A DNA stretch of 64,000 nucleotides from Christensenella timonensis (GTDB lineage: Bacteria > Bacillota > Clostridia > Christensenellales > Christensenellaceae). A program made the position numbers and the translations under genes. Below the pieces are notes generated by a model. The model did no database searches. It was not told the DNA's origin and saw nothing but the letters and a program-made list of their open reading frames with translations. The stretch covers positions 248,001 to 312,000 of the forward strand of contig NZ_FLKP01000002.1 of assembly GCF_900087015.1 (NCBI RefSeq). Reading direction: 5' to 3'. Positions 9,206 to 16,900 of the stretch are shown here, piece by piece (position 1 is the stretch's first letter; each line of letters opens with the position of its first letter).

Positions 9206-10645
9206 TCACAGCTTAAGGCCCCTGTTCCACGTCTTTGTCCGCCATTTATATTCCTCTATCACCTCCGGCGACAGTTGTTTGTTCGTCGTGACCATCCCCT
9301 GCTCATGCAGCGTATCCTGCACCTGCTTTACATCGATCTCCTTAGGAGCGATCCCCTGCCTTGCGGCAAGCGCCGCCGCTGTTCCGGCCGCCTGTCCTGT
9401 GCAGATGCTCGGCGTGCAATACCGAAGGGCCGCCCAGGTGACCAGGTCCATCGATGCCGATCCGCCGGCTGCCAGCAGGTTGTCAAAATCCTTGGACAGC
9501 ATAGAGCGGTACGGGATATCGTACGGCGTTACATTATAAACGAACTGGTGGCTTGCATTGGGAAAAAACGGATCCTGCGGCATGTTGCAGCACGCGATGG
9601 AATCGTCGAAGCTGCGCGCGCTTTTCATGTCGTCGTCCGTAATCGTATATTCCCCTACGATCCTGTGACCGTCGCGCAGCAAAAGCCTGACCGGTGTCTG
9701 CTCGATTTTCGCATTTTCAAAGCCCGGGACATTTTTCTTGAACGTTTCCAAAATAGACCATGCCTGCTTACGCTGGTCGATCTCCGCTTCGCTCAAATCC
9801 TCTTCCATCCACGGGTGGCGGCCCTTTTCGATGGGCTTATATGCGCCGATAAACCAGCAGCGTCCGTTTGCATATTCGATCATGAGCGTACTGTTACGCG
9901 GTGTATAAAGCCTGCCCGCTTCCTTTTCCTGTACGAACAGCTTCCTTCCCTTGACCCAATAATCCCATTCATCCACGTTCTGTTCCGCGAATTCGCGGAA
10001 TTTTTTGTAATCCACGCCGCACATCCAAAAGCCATAGCCGAATCCCATGTGCATGCCCTTGAAAGGCCCGAAACTGTTGTCCGGATATCCTTCTTCTCCC
10101 GTCACGGAAGCCCCCGAGAGCCACGCGATGTGCGCAATACCCGTACAATCGATCACCGATTTTGCAAGGATCGCCTGACGGCCTTCATGCGTTTCCACCA
10201 TGATGCCCTTGAGGGAATTTCCGTCCGCGATCCCCGTTGCCGCCGACGCATGGTAAAGCAGTGTTACCCCCGCTTCTTCCATCATCGCTTCAAGCATCAG
10301 TTTGTAATATTCTTCGTCAAAGTAAATGCAGCCCGTTCCCGGATTCCAGTTGTCGCGCATCAACGCCACGCTCGGGTTAAACGTCGCGCCCGCTTTTTTC
10401 AGGCGCTCAATGATCTCCGCAACAATGCCACCCTGGATGCGGTCGTCTACGAATGTATAATTATCGTTATGCGTCAGCGTCTGGTTTCCGCCCAGGCAGC
10501 CGTACTTTTCGACCAATACCGTTTTAGCGCCGTTGCGCGCCGCCGCAAGCGCCGCGCCGATCCCCGCAGGGCCGCCGCCGATCACAACTACGTCAACATC
10601 ATATAAAACCGGTACTTCCTTAGAAGCTTCCAATATTGTTTTCAT
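9206..10645 (-). CDS. FAD-dependent oxidoreductase, paralogue 2 (PF12831-like)
   Basis: 479 residues, colinear with the copies at 3717 and 10665. It has the GGGPAGIGAAL dinucleotide site, LVEKYGCLGGNQTLTHND (motif GGNQT where paralogue 1 has GGSQT and paralogue 3 GGCQT), VDDRIQGG, and the C-terminal FDNLLAAGGSASMD ... GQAAGTAAAL. The open frame extends 49 residues further into the upstream gene, but the ATG at 10645 has GGAAGGAG upstream and aligns with the other two starts (MKTI.EAS.EVPVL). It is 19 bp downstream of paralogue 3. No signal peptide is seen. Reaction and substrate are unknown. Confidence 0.85.
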   Translation of the reverse strand: MKTILEASKEVPVLYDVDVVVIGGGPAGIGAALAAARNGAKTVLVEKYGCLGGNQTLTHNDNYTFVDDRIQGGIVAEIIERLKKAGATFNPSVALMRDNWNPGTGCIYFDEEYYKLMLEAMMEEAGVTLLYHASAATGIADGNSLKGIMVETHEGRQAILAKSVIDCTGIAHIAWLSGASVTGEEGYPDNSFGPFKGMHMGFGYGFWMCGVDYKKFREFAEQNVDEWDYWVKGRKLFVQEKEAGRLYTPRNSTLMIEYANGRCWFIGAYKPIEKGRHPWMEEDLSEAEIDQRKQAWSILETFKKNVPGFENAKIEQTPVRLLLRDGHRIVGEYTITDDDMKSARSFDDSIACCNMPQDPFFPNASHQFVYNVTPYDIPYRSMLSKDFDNLLAAGGSASMDLVTWAALRYCTPSICTGQAAGTAAALAARQGIAPKEIDVKQVQDTLHEQGMVTTNKQLSPEVIEEYKWRTKTWNRGLKL

Positions 10646-10664
10646 ATCTGATTCTCCTTCCTCG

Positions 10665-12104
10665 TTACATCCCGAAGCCGTTGCCCCATTCCTCTGCCCG
10701 GCGCGCATATTCCTCGACGACGGATGACGGCAAATCCTTGTTTGTCGTAACCAATCCTTGGCTATGCAGCTCTTTCTGGAGCTCCGGGACATTTAATTCG
10801 CTTGGCATGATTCCCTGCTTGGCGGCCATCGCCGCCGCAGTTCCTGCCGCCTGCCCCGTGCATACGCTCGGCGTACAATACCGAAGCGCCGCCCAGGTGA
10901 TCAGGTCCATAGAGCTTGCGCCGCCCGCTGCCATCAGGTTTCCGAAGTCCTTGGAAACAAGCGAGCGGTATGGGATATCGTATGGCGTTACGTCAAATTT
11001 GAAGTGGTGTCCACCGTCCGGGAAAAACGGATCCGGCGGCATGTTGCAGCATGTAATCGCATCTTCAAAGGTCGTACCGCCGCGCATATCATCTTCTGTG
11101 ATCGTATACTCCCCGACGATCCTGTGCCCGTCCCTATGCAAAAGCTTGCTTGCCGTCTGTTCGATGGTCGCGTTTTCAAAGCCGGGAACATGCTTTTTGA
11201 GGAGCTCCAGGATGGAAAATGCCTGCTTGCGGATATCCACCGTTGCCAGCGAAATTTGTTCCGCTTCCCACGGGTGGTTGCCTGCCGGGATTGGATAGCC
11301 CGGGCTCAGCATCCACACGCGTCCATCTTCGTATTCCTGGAAAATACAACTGTTGCGGAAGGAATAAAGCTTTCCTGACGCCTTGGCTTCCGTAAACAGT
11401 TTCCTGCCCTTGACCCAGTCGTCCCATTCTTCGGGATTGGCCTGTGCGAATTCACGGAATCTCTTATAGTCCATTCCCCGTACGAAGTAGCCATAGCCAA
11501 AGGCCATGTGCCTGCCTTTATACGGGCCGTATTTATTGTCCTTATAGCCTTCTTCACCCGTACACTCCGCGCCGGCCTTCCATGCGAGATCCGCAATACC
11601 CGTACAATCGATTACCGTTTTGGCGAGGATCGCATGGCGGCCCTGCCAGCTCTCAATGATCACGCCCTTAAGCTCGTCTCCCTCGTGGATGCCGTCTACT
11701 GCAAACGCATGGTACAAAAGCTGTACGCCCGCATCCTTCATCATGTTTTCGAGCATGAATTTGTAATATTCCGGGTCAAAATAAAAGCAGCCTTCTTTTT
11801 CACTCCAATGCGCCTTGTGGGAACCGACGCTCGATTTGTATACCGCGCCGCCCTCATGTAATTTATCGATGATCTCCTGTATCAGCCCGCCCTGGATACG
11901 ATCGTCCACAAACGAGAATGAGTCGTTGAAAGTAAGGGTCTGGCATCCGCCCAAGCAGCCAAAACGTTCGATCAGAATCGTCTTTGCCCCCGCGCGTCCT
12001 GCTCCCAGCGCTGCGCCGATCCCCGCTGCCCCGCCGCCGATCACGACAACGTCCGCTTCGCATAAAACCGGTACTTCCCTGCTTGCTTCCGTAACTGTTT
12101 TCAT
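10665..12104 (-). CDS. FAD-dependent oxidoreductase, paralogue 3 (PF12831-like)
   Basis: 479 residues, the promoter-proximal member of the trio. The N-terminus is VVVIGGGAAGIGAALGAGRAG; the motif after strand 2 is GGCQTLTFND; the C-terminus has FGNLMAAGGASSMD ... GQAAGTAAAM. Paralogues 2 and 3 resemble each other more than paralogue 1 near the C-terminus, suggesting stepwise duplication. The ATG at 12104 is preferred over one 24 bp upstream because AGGAAAGGAAG precedes it and the trio then start alike. It is first in the long minus-strand run with the LIV importer. Confidence 0.85.
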   Translation of the reverse strand: MKTVTEASREVPVLCEADVVVIGGGAAGIGAALGAGRAGAKTILIERFGCLGGCQTLTFNDSFSFVDDRIQGGLIQEIIDKLHEGGAVYKSSVGSHKAHWSEKEGCFYFDPEYYKFMLENMMKDAGVQLLYHAFAVDGIHEGDELKGVIIESWQGRHAILAKTVIDCTGIADLAWKAGAECTGEEGYKDNKYGPYKGRHMAFGYGYFVRGMDYKRFREFAQANPEEWDDWVKGRKLFTEAKASGKLYSFRNSCIFQEYEDGRVWMLSPGYPIPAGNHPWEAEQISLATVDIRKQAFSILELLKKHVPGFENATIEQTASKLLHRDGHRIVGEYTITEDDMRGGTTFEDAITCCNMPPDPFFPDGGHHFKFDVTPYDIPYRSLVSKDFGNLMAAGGASSMDLITWAALRYCTPSVCTGQAAGTAAAMAAKQGIMPSELNVPELQKELHSQGLVTTNKDLPSSVVEEYARRAEEWGNGFGM

Positions 12105-12255
12105 TTTTTTCTTCCTTTCCTGCGACATTTTTCGCTTGGTTTCTCCGTATAATGTGTAACAGAAAGAACACTGTAGTGATGTCTTGCCTTTTGCTACAAT
12201 CCCACGGGCTTTTCCTTATGCAAATTACTATAATGTGTGCTCTTGAAAAACTGCT
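12105..12255 (-). promoter_or_regulatory. Promoter region of the FAD/LIV operon with a repeated motif
   Basis: This 151-bp gap separates dhaL from the FAD/LIV run. The 10-mer TATAATGTGT occurs twice on the plus strand (12148-12157 and 12229-12238), 81 bp apart; on the minus strand it reads ACACATTATA. The copies could be operator sites or include a -10 element for the leftward promoter. No clear terminator for dhaL is visible, so readthrough from the dha genes is possible. Confidence 0.4.
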
Positions 12256-12873
12256 TTATACAAAGCTCCTGAAAATAACGCCGATGGCCACAGCCCCTGC
12301 GTCAGGCCAGTCAATACTCCTGTCCCCAAGGTATGACGCGCGGCCCTTGCTCGCCACGATCTCCTTCGTTTTTTCCGCTCCTTCTTCCGCGCTCTGTGCA
12401 GCCGCTTCCACCGCTTCCTTAAAACTCTTGCCGTCCGCGATCGCCGCTTCCATCGCCTCCTGCGCCGGAATCAGCGCGTCAAGAAGCGTCTTGTCCCCTT
12501 GCTTCGCTCCCCCACGTTTCTGTATCCCCTCGATTGCCGCTTTCAGCATCACCGGTACATCTTTTTCCGTGATCGTCTCCTGCCCCTTTACGGAAAGTGC
12601 AGCCGCCCGGAACGCGGATCCCCATATCGGTCCCGAAGCGCCGCCGCAGTATTCCGTGATGATCATCGCGCAGCCCCTCACAAACTGGCTTACATCCGCC
12701 GTATCAATCTCGTCTATTTCTTTCTTTACTTCTTTGAAACCCTTGGACAGCGACATACCGAAATCCCCATCGCCTGCCGCACTGTCCAGTTCACAAAAAT
12801 ATACCTCATTTTCGATCACAACGTCGCAAAGTTTTGCAATGACCTTCTTTACTTCTAAAGCAGTAATCTCCAT
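12256..12873 (-). CDS. dhaL: Dihydroxyacetone kinase ADP-binding subunit DhaL
   Basis: 205 residues. DhaL holds the nucleotide in PEP-dependent dihydroxyacetone kinases. The three Mg-binding aspartates are at the standard positions (D30, D35, D37 in LDSAAGDGDFG), and GGASGPIWGSAF supplies the adenosine site. It lies 13 bp downstream of dhaK. The third partner DhaM, which brings phosphate from the PTS, is not in the window, so it must be elsewhere or another phosphodonor is used. Confidence 0.92.
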   Translation of the reverse strand: MEITALEVKKVIAKLCDVVIENEVYFCELDSAAGDGDFGMSLSKGFKEVKKEIDEIDTADVSQFVRGCAMIITEYCGGASGPIWGSAFRAAALSVKGQETITEKDVPVMLKAAIEGIQKRGGAKQGDKTLLDALIPAQEAMEAAIADGKSFKEAVEAAAQSAEEGAEKTKEIVASKGRASYLGDRSIDWPDAGAVAIGVIFRSFV

Positions 12874-12886
12874 CCTCTTACTCCCC

Positions 12887-13876
12887 TCATACCTTAAGCG
12901 CCAGCGTATCCGCCGGGCTGTCTAAAAGCGCTTTCAGTTCTTCGTCCAGCCTCAATATTGAAACGGATGCCCCCGCCATATCAAGGGACGTCATATAGTT
13001 GCCCACCAGCGCCTTATGGATGCCAACGCCTTTTTGCTTCAATTCCCTGTGCACGTCCTTATTTAAGATATACAGCTCCATCAGCGGCGTACCCCCAAGG
13101 CCGTTTATAAGCACCGCACATTCCTCGCCGGACTGTAACTTCAGTTCTTCGCAGAGCATATCCGCCATCCGTTTCGCAAGCTTCTGCGACTGCTCCGTTT
13201 CCGTCCTCTCGATTCCCGGTTCCCCGTGGATGCCCACGCCAAATTCCATCTCGCCCTCCGCGATCTCAAAAGTCGGCGTACCTTTAGCCGGTACCGTACA
13301 CGACGTCAATGCAAACCCGATCGTCTTTACGTTCGCGATTACCTTTTCCGCGATGCGCTTTACTTCCCTTAAGTCCTTGCCCGCTTCCGCTGCGGCGCCC
13401 GCGATCTTATGTACGAACATCGTGCCCGCGACGCCGCGGCGGCCGATCGTATAAAGGCTGTCCTGCACCGCGATATCGTCGTTCACATATACGCACTCTA
13501 CTTCGATCCCGTCTTCTGCTGCCATTTCCGCTGCAGCATCAAAATTCATGCAGTCTCCCGAATAATTTTTGATGATCAGCAGCGTTCCCGCATCGCTTTC
13601 CGTCTGCAGGATCGCGTTGTATACCTGAATCGTCGACGGCGATGCAAATACGTCGCCGCATACCGCCGCGCTGAGCATCCCCTTGCCCACAAAGCCTGCG
13701 TGTGCCGGCTCATGGCCGCTGCCCCCGCCCGAGATCAGGCACACCTTGCCCTTGTCAAGCTCCCTGCGCTTTACCACGCGGTAGCGCTCGTTAAGCTCCA
13801 GATCGCCGTCTGCAAGGATGATACCCTCGCACATCTCATCCACTACCGATACGACCTCGTTCATGATCTTTTTCAT
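12887..13876 (-). CDS. dhaK: Dihydroxyacetone kinase substrate-binding subunit DhaK
   Basis: 329 residues. It binds dihydroxyacetone covalently through a histidine: H217 in GVGIHGEPG corresponds to the hemiaminal His. The second active-site His is in GGGSGHEPAHAG (H55). The ATG directly follows the stop of gldA (TAA-ATG), so translation is coupled. Together gldA, dhaK and dhaL convert glycerol to dihydroxyacetone phosphate. Confidence 0.93.
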   Translation of the reverse strand: MKKIMNEVVSVVDEMCEGIILADGDLELNERYRVVKRRELDKGKVCLISGGGSGHEPAHAGFVGKGMLSAAVCGDVFASPSTIQVYNAILQTESDAGTLLIIKNYSGDCMNFDAAAEMAAEDGIEVECVYVNDDIAVQDSLYTIGRRGVAGTMFVHKIAGAAAEAGKDLREVKRIAEKVIANVKTIGFALTSCTVPAKGTPTFEIAEGEMEFGVGIHGEPGIERTETEQSQKLAKRMADMLCEELKLQSGEECAVLINGLGGTPLMELYILNKDVHRELKQKGVGIHKALVGNYMTSLDMAGASVSILRLDEELKALLDSPADTLALKV

Positions 13877-14959
13877 TTACCAGGTACCCCCAATGATGTC
13901 GGCCGCGCGGATTGCCGCCGCTACATCAGCCGGCCGCACCTCAAACGGCATGTTGTCCATCGTCTCCAGATCCGAGCACGCATGTGTCGCCACCCGCATC
14001 AATCTTTCTTCATCCAGTTCCTTTACCCCCAGGTCTGCAAGGCATACCGGCAATCCCAGTGAGCGGCAGAACGCAAGTACCTCAATGATCGTTTCTTCCT
14101 CTGCGTTCTCCAGTACCAGCTGCACCAATGTCCCGAACGCTACCTTCTCCCCGTGGAAATAATGATGTGTTTCTTCAAGTACCGTCAGCCCGTCGTGTAC
14201 CGCATGCGCCGCCGCCAGCCCGCTGCTCTCGAATCCAAGGCCGGAAAGCAGGATATTTGTTTCTATGATGTTCTCCAGTGCGATCGTTACTACGTTCGCG
14301 TCGCATGCCGCTTTTGCCTTGTGCGCATCCTCCAGCAACGTCGCATAGCATGTTTCCGCAATCGCCAGCGCTGCCTTTGTGCTCATACCGCCCGACATGT
14401 TCGGCTTGTTTGCCTTGATACAGGCCCGCGCCTCGAATACCGTTGCCAGCGCATCTCCCATGCCTGAGATCAAAAACCGCGTCGGCGCCTTGGCGATGAC
14501 CCCGGAATCCACCAATACCAGATCCGGGTTCTTCGGCAGGTGCATATACCGCTCAAACTCTCCTGTTTCCGTATAGATGATCGCCAGCGCACTTGTAGGG
14601 GCGTCCGTCGACGCGATCGTCGGCACGATGATTACCGGCTTTTTCGTCAGCGTCCCTGTCGCTTTTGCCGTGTCCAGGGCTTTTCCGCCACCCAGGCCGA
14701 TCACTACATCTGCTTTTTCCTGTTCCGTGAGCTTTACGATCCTGTTTATTTCCTTGTCGCACGACTCTCCGCAAAATGCCGCGTGCACATAATCCGTTCC
14801 TTTCAGCCCCTCGTCCAATATATCTTTCACGCGTTCAAAATCTTCCGGATGCGCGATCAGGACTGCCTTCTTTCCCAATCCTGCTACGTGTTCGCCCAGT
14901 TTCTTCAGCTCGCCTTCTCCCAGTACAAACTTCGATGGGGATATATACGTCCTTGCCAT
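13877..14959 (-). CDS. gldA: Glycerol dehydrogenase (iron/zinc-type alcohol dehydrogenase family)
   Basis: 360 residues. It oxidises glycerol to dihydroxyacetone with NAD. The NAD site is GLGGGKALDTAK; metal ligands are D169 (SGMGDALA), a His in AAAHAVHDGL and a His in HHYFHGEKVAFG. The frame is open 61 residues further upstream, but the ATG at 14959 follows AAAAAGGAGAGACAGGAA and matches the family start. It is the first gene of gldA-dhaK-dhaL, with the PocR/AraC regulator gene directly upstream. Confidence 0.92.
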   Translation of the reverse strand: MARTYISPSKFVLGEGELKKLGEHVAGLGKKAVLIAHPEDFERVKDILDEGLKGTDYVHAAFCGESCDKEINRIVKLTEQEKADVVIGLGGGKALDTAKATGTLTKKPVIIVPTIASTDAPTSALAIIYTETGEFERYMHLPKNPDLVLVDSGVIAKAPTRFLISGMGDALATVFEARACIKANKPNMSGGMSTKAALAIAETCYATLLEDAHKAKAACDANVVTIALENIIETNILLSGLGFESSGLAAAHAVHDGLTVLEETHHYFHGEKVAFGTLVQLVLENAEEETIIEVLAFCRSLGLPVCLADLGVKELDEERLMRVATHACSDLETMDNMPFEVRPADVAAAIRAADIIGGTW

Positions 14960-15284
14960 TTCCTGTCTCTCCTTTTTACTTATTTTGTTCGTGATTTTTA
15001 TATCGCGATTTTTCATTAAAAACCTGATATTACATATACGAATGAAATAGAAGATGTTATCTGTTGCGTATGCTATTTTTTTATCTGTAAATATTTTGGG
15101 GATTCCTGAATAACCGGCTTTGCAAAATTGTAAATGCGGCATTCAGATTCTCTTTTATTGATGTAACGCCATTATAACCTTTAAAATTTTAAATGGCATT
15201 ATACACACATGACCTCATTTTGTATTTATTGATCGTAAAATATTGTCCTTCGCGCATGCCATGGTATTTTTTTGACCGTACCAT
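14960..15284 (-). promoter_or_regulatory. gldA promoter region with direct repeats and an AT palindrome
   Basis: This 325-bp AT-rich gap holds no gene. Two direct repeats of G(C/G)CATTATA occur at 15168-15179 and 15195-15206, 27 bp apart, around the 14-bp palindrome TTTAAAATTTTAAA (15180-15193). Direct half-sites are what AraC-family dimers bind, so this is the likely operator of the adjacent regulator. On the minus strand a TATAAT is present next to the right repeat (GTGTGTATAATGCC), with a poor -35, as expected for an activated promoter. Confidence 0.45.
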
Positions 15285-16322
15285 TTATCGCTTCATATAC
15301 TTTCTGAACATGGCCGGCGTAACGCCTTCATGCTTTTTGAACTGTTTGATGAAATATCCCGAATCGCTGAACCCAAGATCATTTGAAATATCGGTAACCG
15401 ACAGGTTGGTCGTTTCCAGCATCTCTTTTGCAAGGGTGATTTTGAAATCAGTAACATAATCCGAGAAATTTTTTCCCATTTCTTTTTTAAACAGCCTGCT
15501 TAAATAGCTGGGGCTTGTGTGCGAAAGCTTAGCCATCTGCGAGAGCATGATATTCTCATGCTTATTATTGTAGATATATTCGATGACCGGTTTTAAGATC
15601 GGATGTTTGGATGAACTCAAATCCTTCGGTTCCGTGGATTTGATCTGTTTACTCATGATCGCCTTTAAGACCTGATCCTTGATATTGATCATCGCGTCCA
15701 GCGAGGTATCCGTAAAATCCGTTTCCACATGCGTACTTTCGGCTACATTTCCCAGTATTTTCCCATAAGTTTCATTCATTGCATTTTTACTGACCGCTTC
15801 TCCTACAATATAATTGCATAAATGAAATAACAGGTTGGTTATCGCGATGATACGCCGGATGGAAAAGCGGGGGATCTTTTCAAATTTTTCTTTCAGCAAA
15901 TCGCTCTCGCTTATGAAGCTGTTTTCGTAGGATGACATCAGGATTTTTTCCAGATTATCCGCTATCTGCGCACGCTCCGCCATCACCTGTCCCGCCATCA
16001 CGGCGCCGATATACTTTTCGTCTATCACAATCGGGATCGCTACGTCCACGATATTGCAGTGGCATAAATACATAAAGGGTTTATTGAGCCTTGCTGCCTC
16101 GATCCCACCCCTGGAATCACATTTTTGGCAATACTTTGCCGTCTCCGGATTTCTTCTGACAGTCGCACAAAATTCTGTGCAGCTGCTATGCTTTGTCACC
16201 GGTACACCTTTGTAATCCACAATCAGGATTGCCATTCCGGTGACGGACGCCAGTTCATCCTGTATTCTTTGCCATTGCTCCAAATCCAGGATGCTGCGAA
16301 TATTTAATAAATTACTGTTCAA
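15285..16322 (-). CDS. PocR-domain AraC-family transcription regulator
   Basis: 345 residues. The N-terminal half is a PocR ligand-sensing domain (IQDELASVTGMAILIVDYKG, CQKCDSRGG, and AVMAGQVMAER); such domains sense small diols and related hydrocarbons. The C-terminal 100 residues form the double helix-turn-helix of AraC (LSQMAKLSHTSPSYLSRLFKKE; DISNDLGFSDSGYFIKQFKKHEGVTPAMFRK). The frame is open 30 codons upstream, but a TTG at 16322 preceded by GGAGG at 8 bp gives the natural start of the PocR domain. It probably activates gldA-dhaKL in response to glycerol or a related diol. Confidence 0.85.
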   Translation of the reverse strand: MNSNLLNIRSILDLEQWQRIQDELASVTGMAILIVDYKGVPVTKHSSCTEFCATVRRNPETAKYCQKCDSRGGIEAARLNKPFMYLCHCNIVDVAIPIVIDEKYIGAVMAGQVMAERAQIADNLEKILMSSYENSFISESDLLKEKFEKIPRFSIRRIIAITNLLFHLCNYIVGEAVSKNAMNETYGKILGNVAESTHVETDFTDTSLDAMINIKDQVLKAIMSKQIKSTEPKDLSSSKHPILKPVIEYIYNNKHENIMLSQMAKLSHTSPSYLSRLFKKEMGKNFSDYVTDFKITLAKEMLETTNLSVTDISNDLGFSDSGYFIKQFKKHEGVTPAMFRKYMKR

Positions 16323-16830
16323 TTGTCCTACCTCCAAACGTTTTGTACAACAAAACAAACTGTGATGCGCAATTTGTTTCCACCCAGAAAGCACGAATTC
16401 ATATGAAAGCAAAGTATTGTTTTGAAATCCAGTGGAGTTGTTGAAGGGGATCTGTCTTATAAAAATTTAATTTTTACGTTCTTTTTCCATTATAAACCAA
16501 CTGCTTTTTAAAGTATTCGTATACAAATGACAAAAAAAAGTAGTTTTGGATCGTATTTTTATGCTTTTTTTAAAAATGACGGTAATATTTTTACCATCTT
16601 TGATACAGAAATGCCACATCAAAATTCAAAACCCACATATACTGCCTAAACGACATTTCCTTTCATAGTACATCATGAAATTATTTTGTTGAAATCCAAA
16701 CAAAATGACTTTATGGCTTCTTTCATTAATGCTATAGACCATTATACTGTTTTTTTGCAACATCTAATCATAAAATTGTAAATTCCTATGCTGAAACTAT
16801 TTTTTCGTTCACAGTTCCCCTTGATATGAC
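16323..16830. other. AT-rich intergenic region
   Basis: About 500 bp with no open frame of note. It is much more AT-rich than neighbouring genes and must hold the promoter of the PocR/AraC gene. I see no RNA gene or repeat in it. Confidence 0.6.
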
Positions 16831-16873
16831 AAAAGCCGCTTTATGCAGTTAATAAATGCATAAAGCGGCTTTT
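16831..16873 (-). terminator. Bidirectional intrinsic terminator after the EAL gene
   Basis: Arms AAAAGCCGCTTTATGCA and TGCATAAAGCGGCTTTT form a perfect 17-bp stem, with T-runs in both directions. It lies 28 bp past the stop of the EAL gene. Confidence 0.85.
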
Positions 16874-16900
16874 CTTCCATACAACAGTATTTTTTACATT

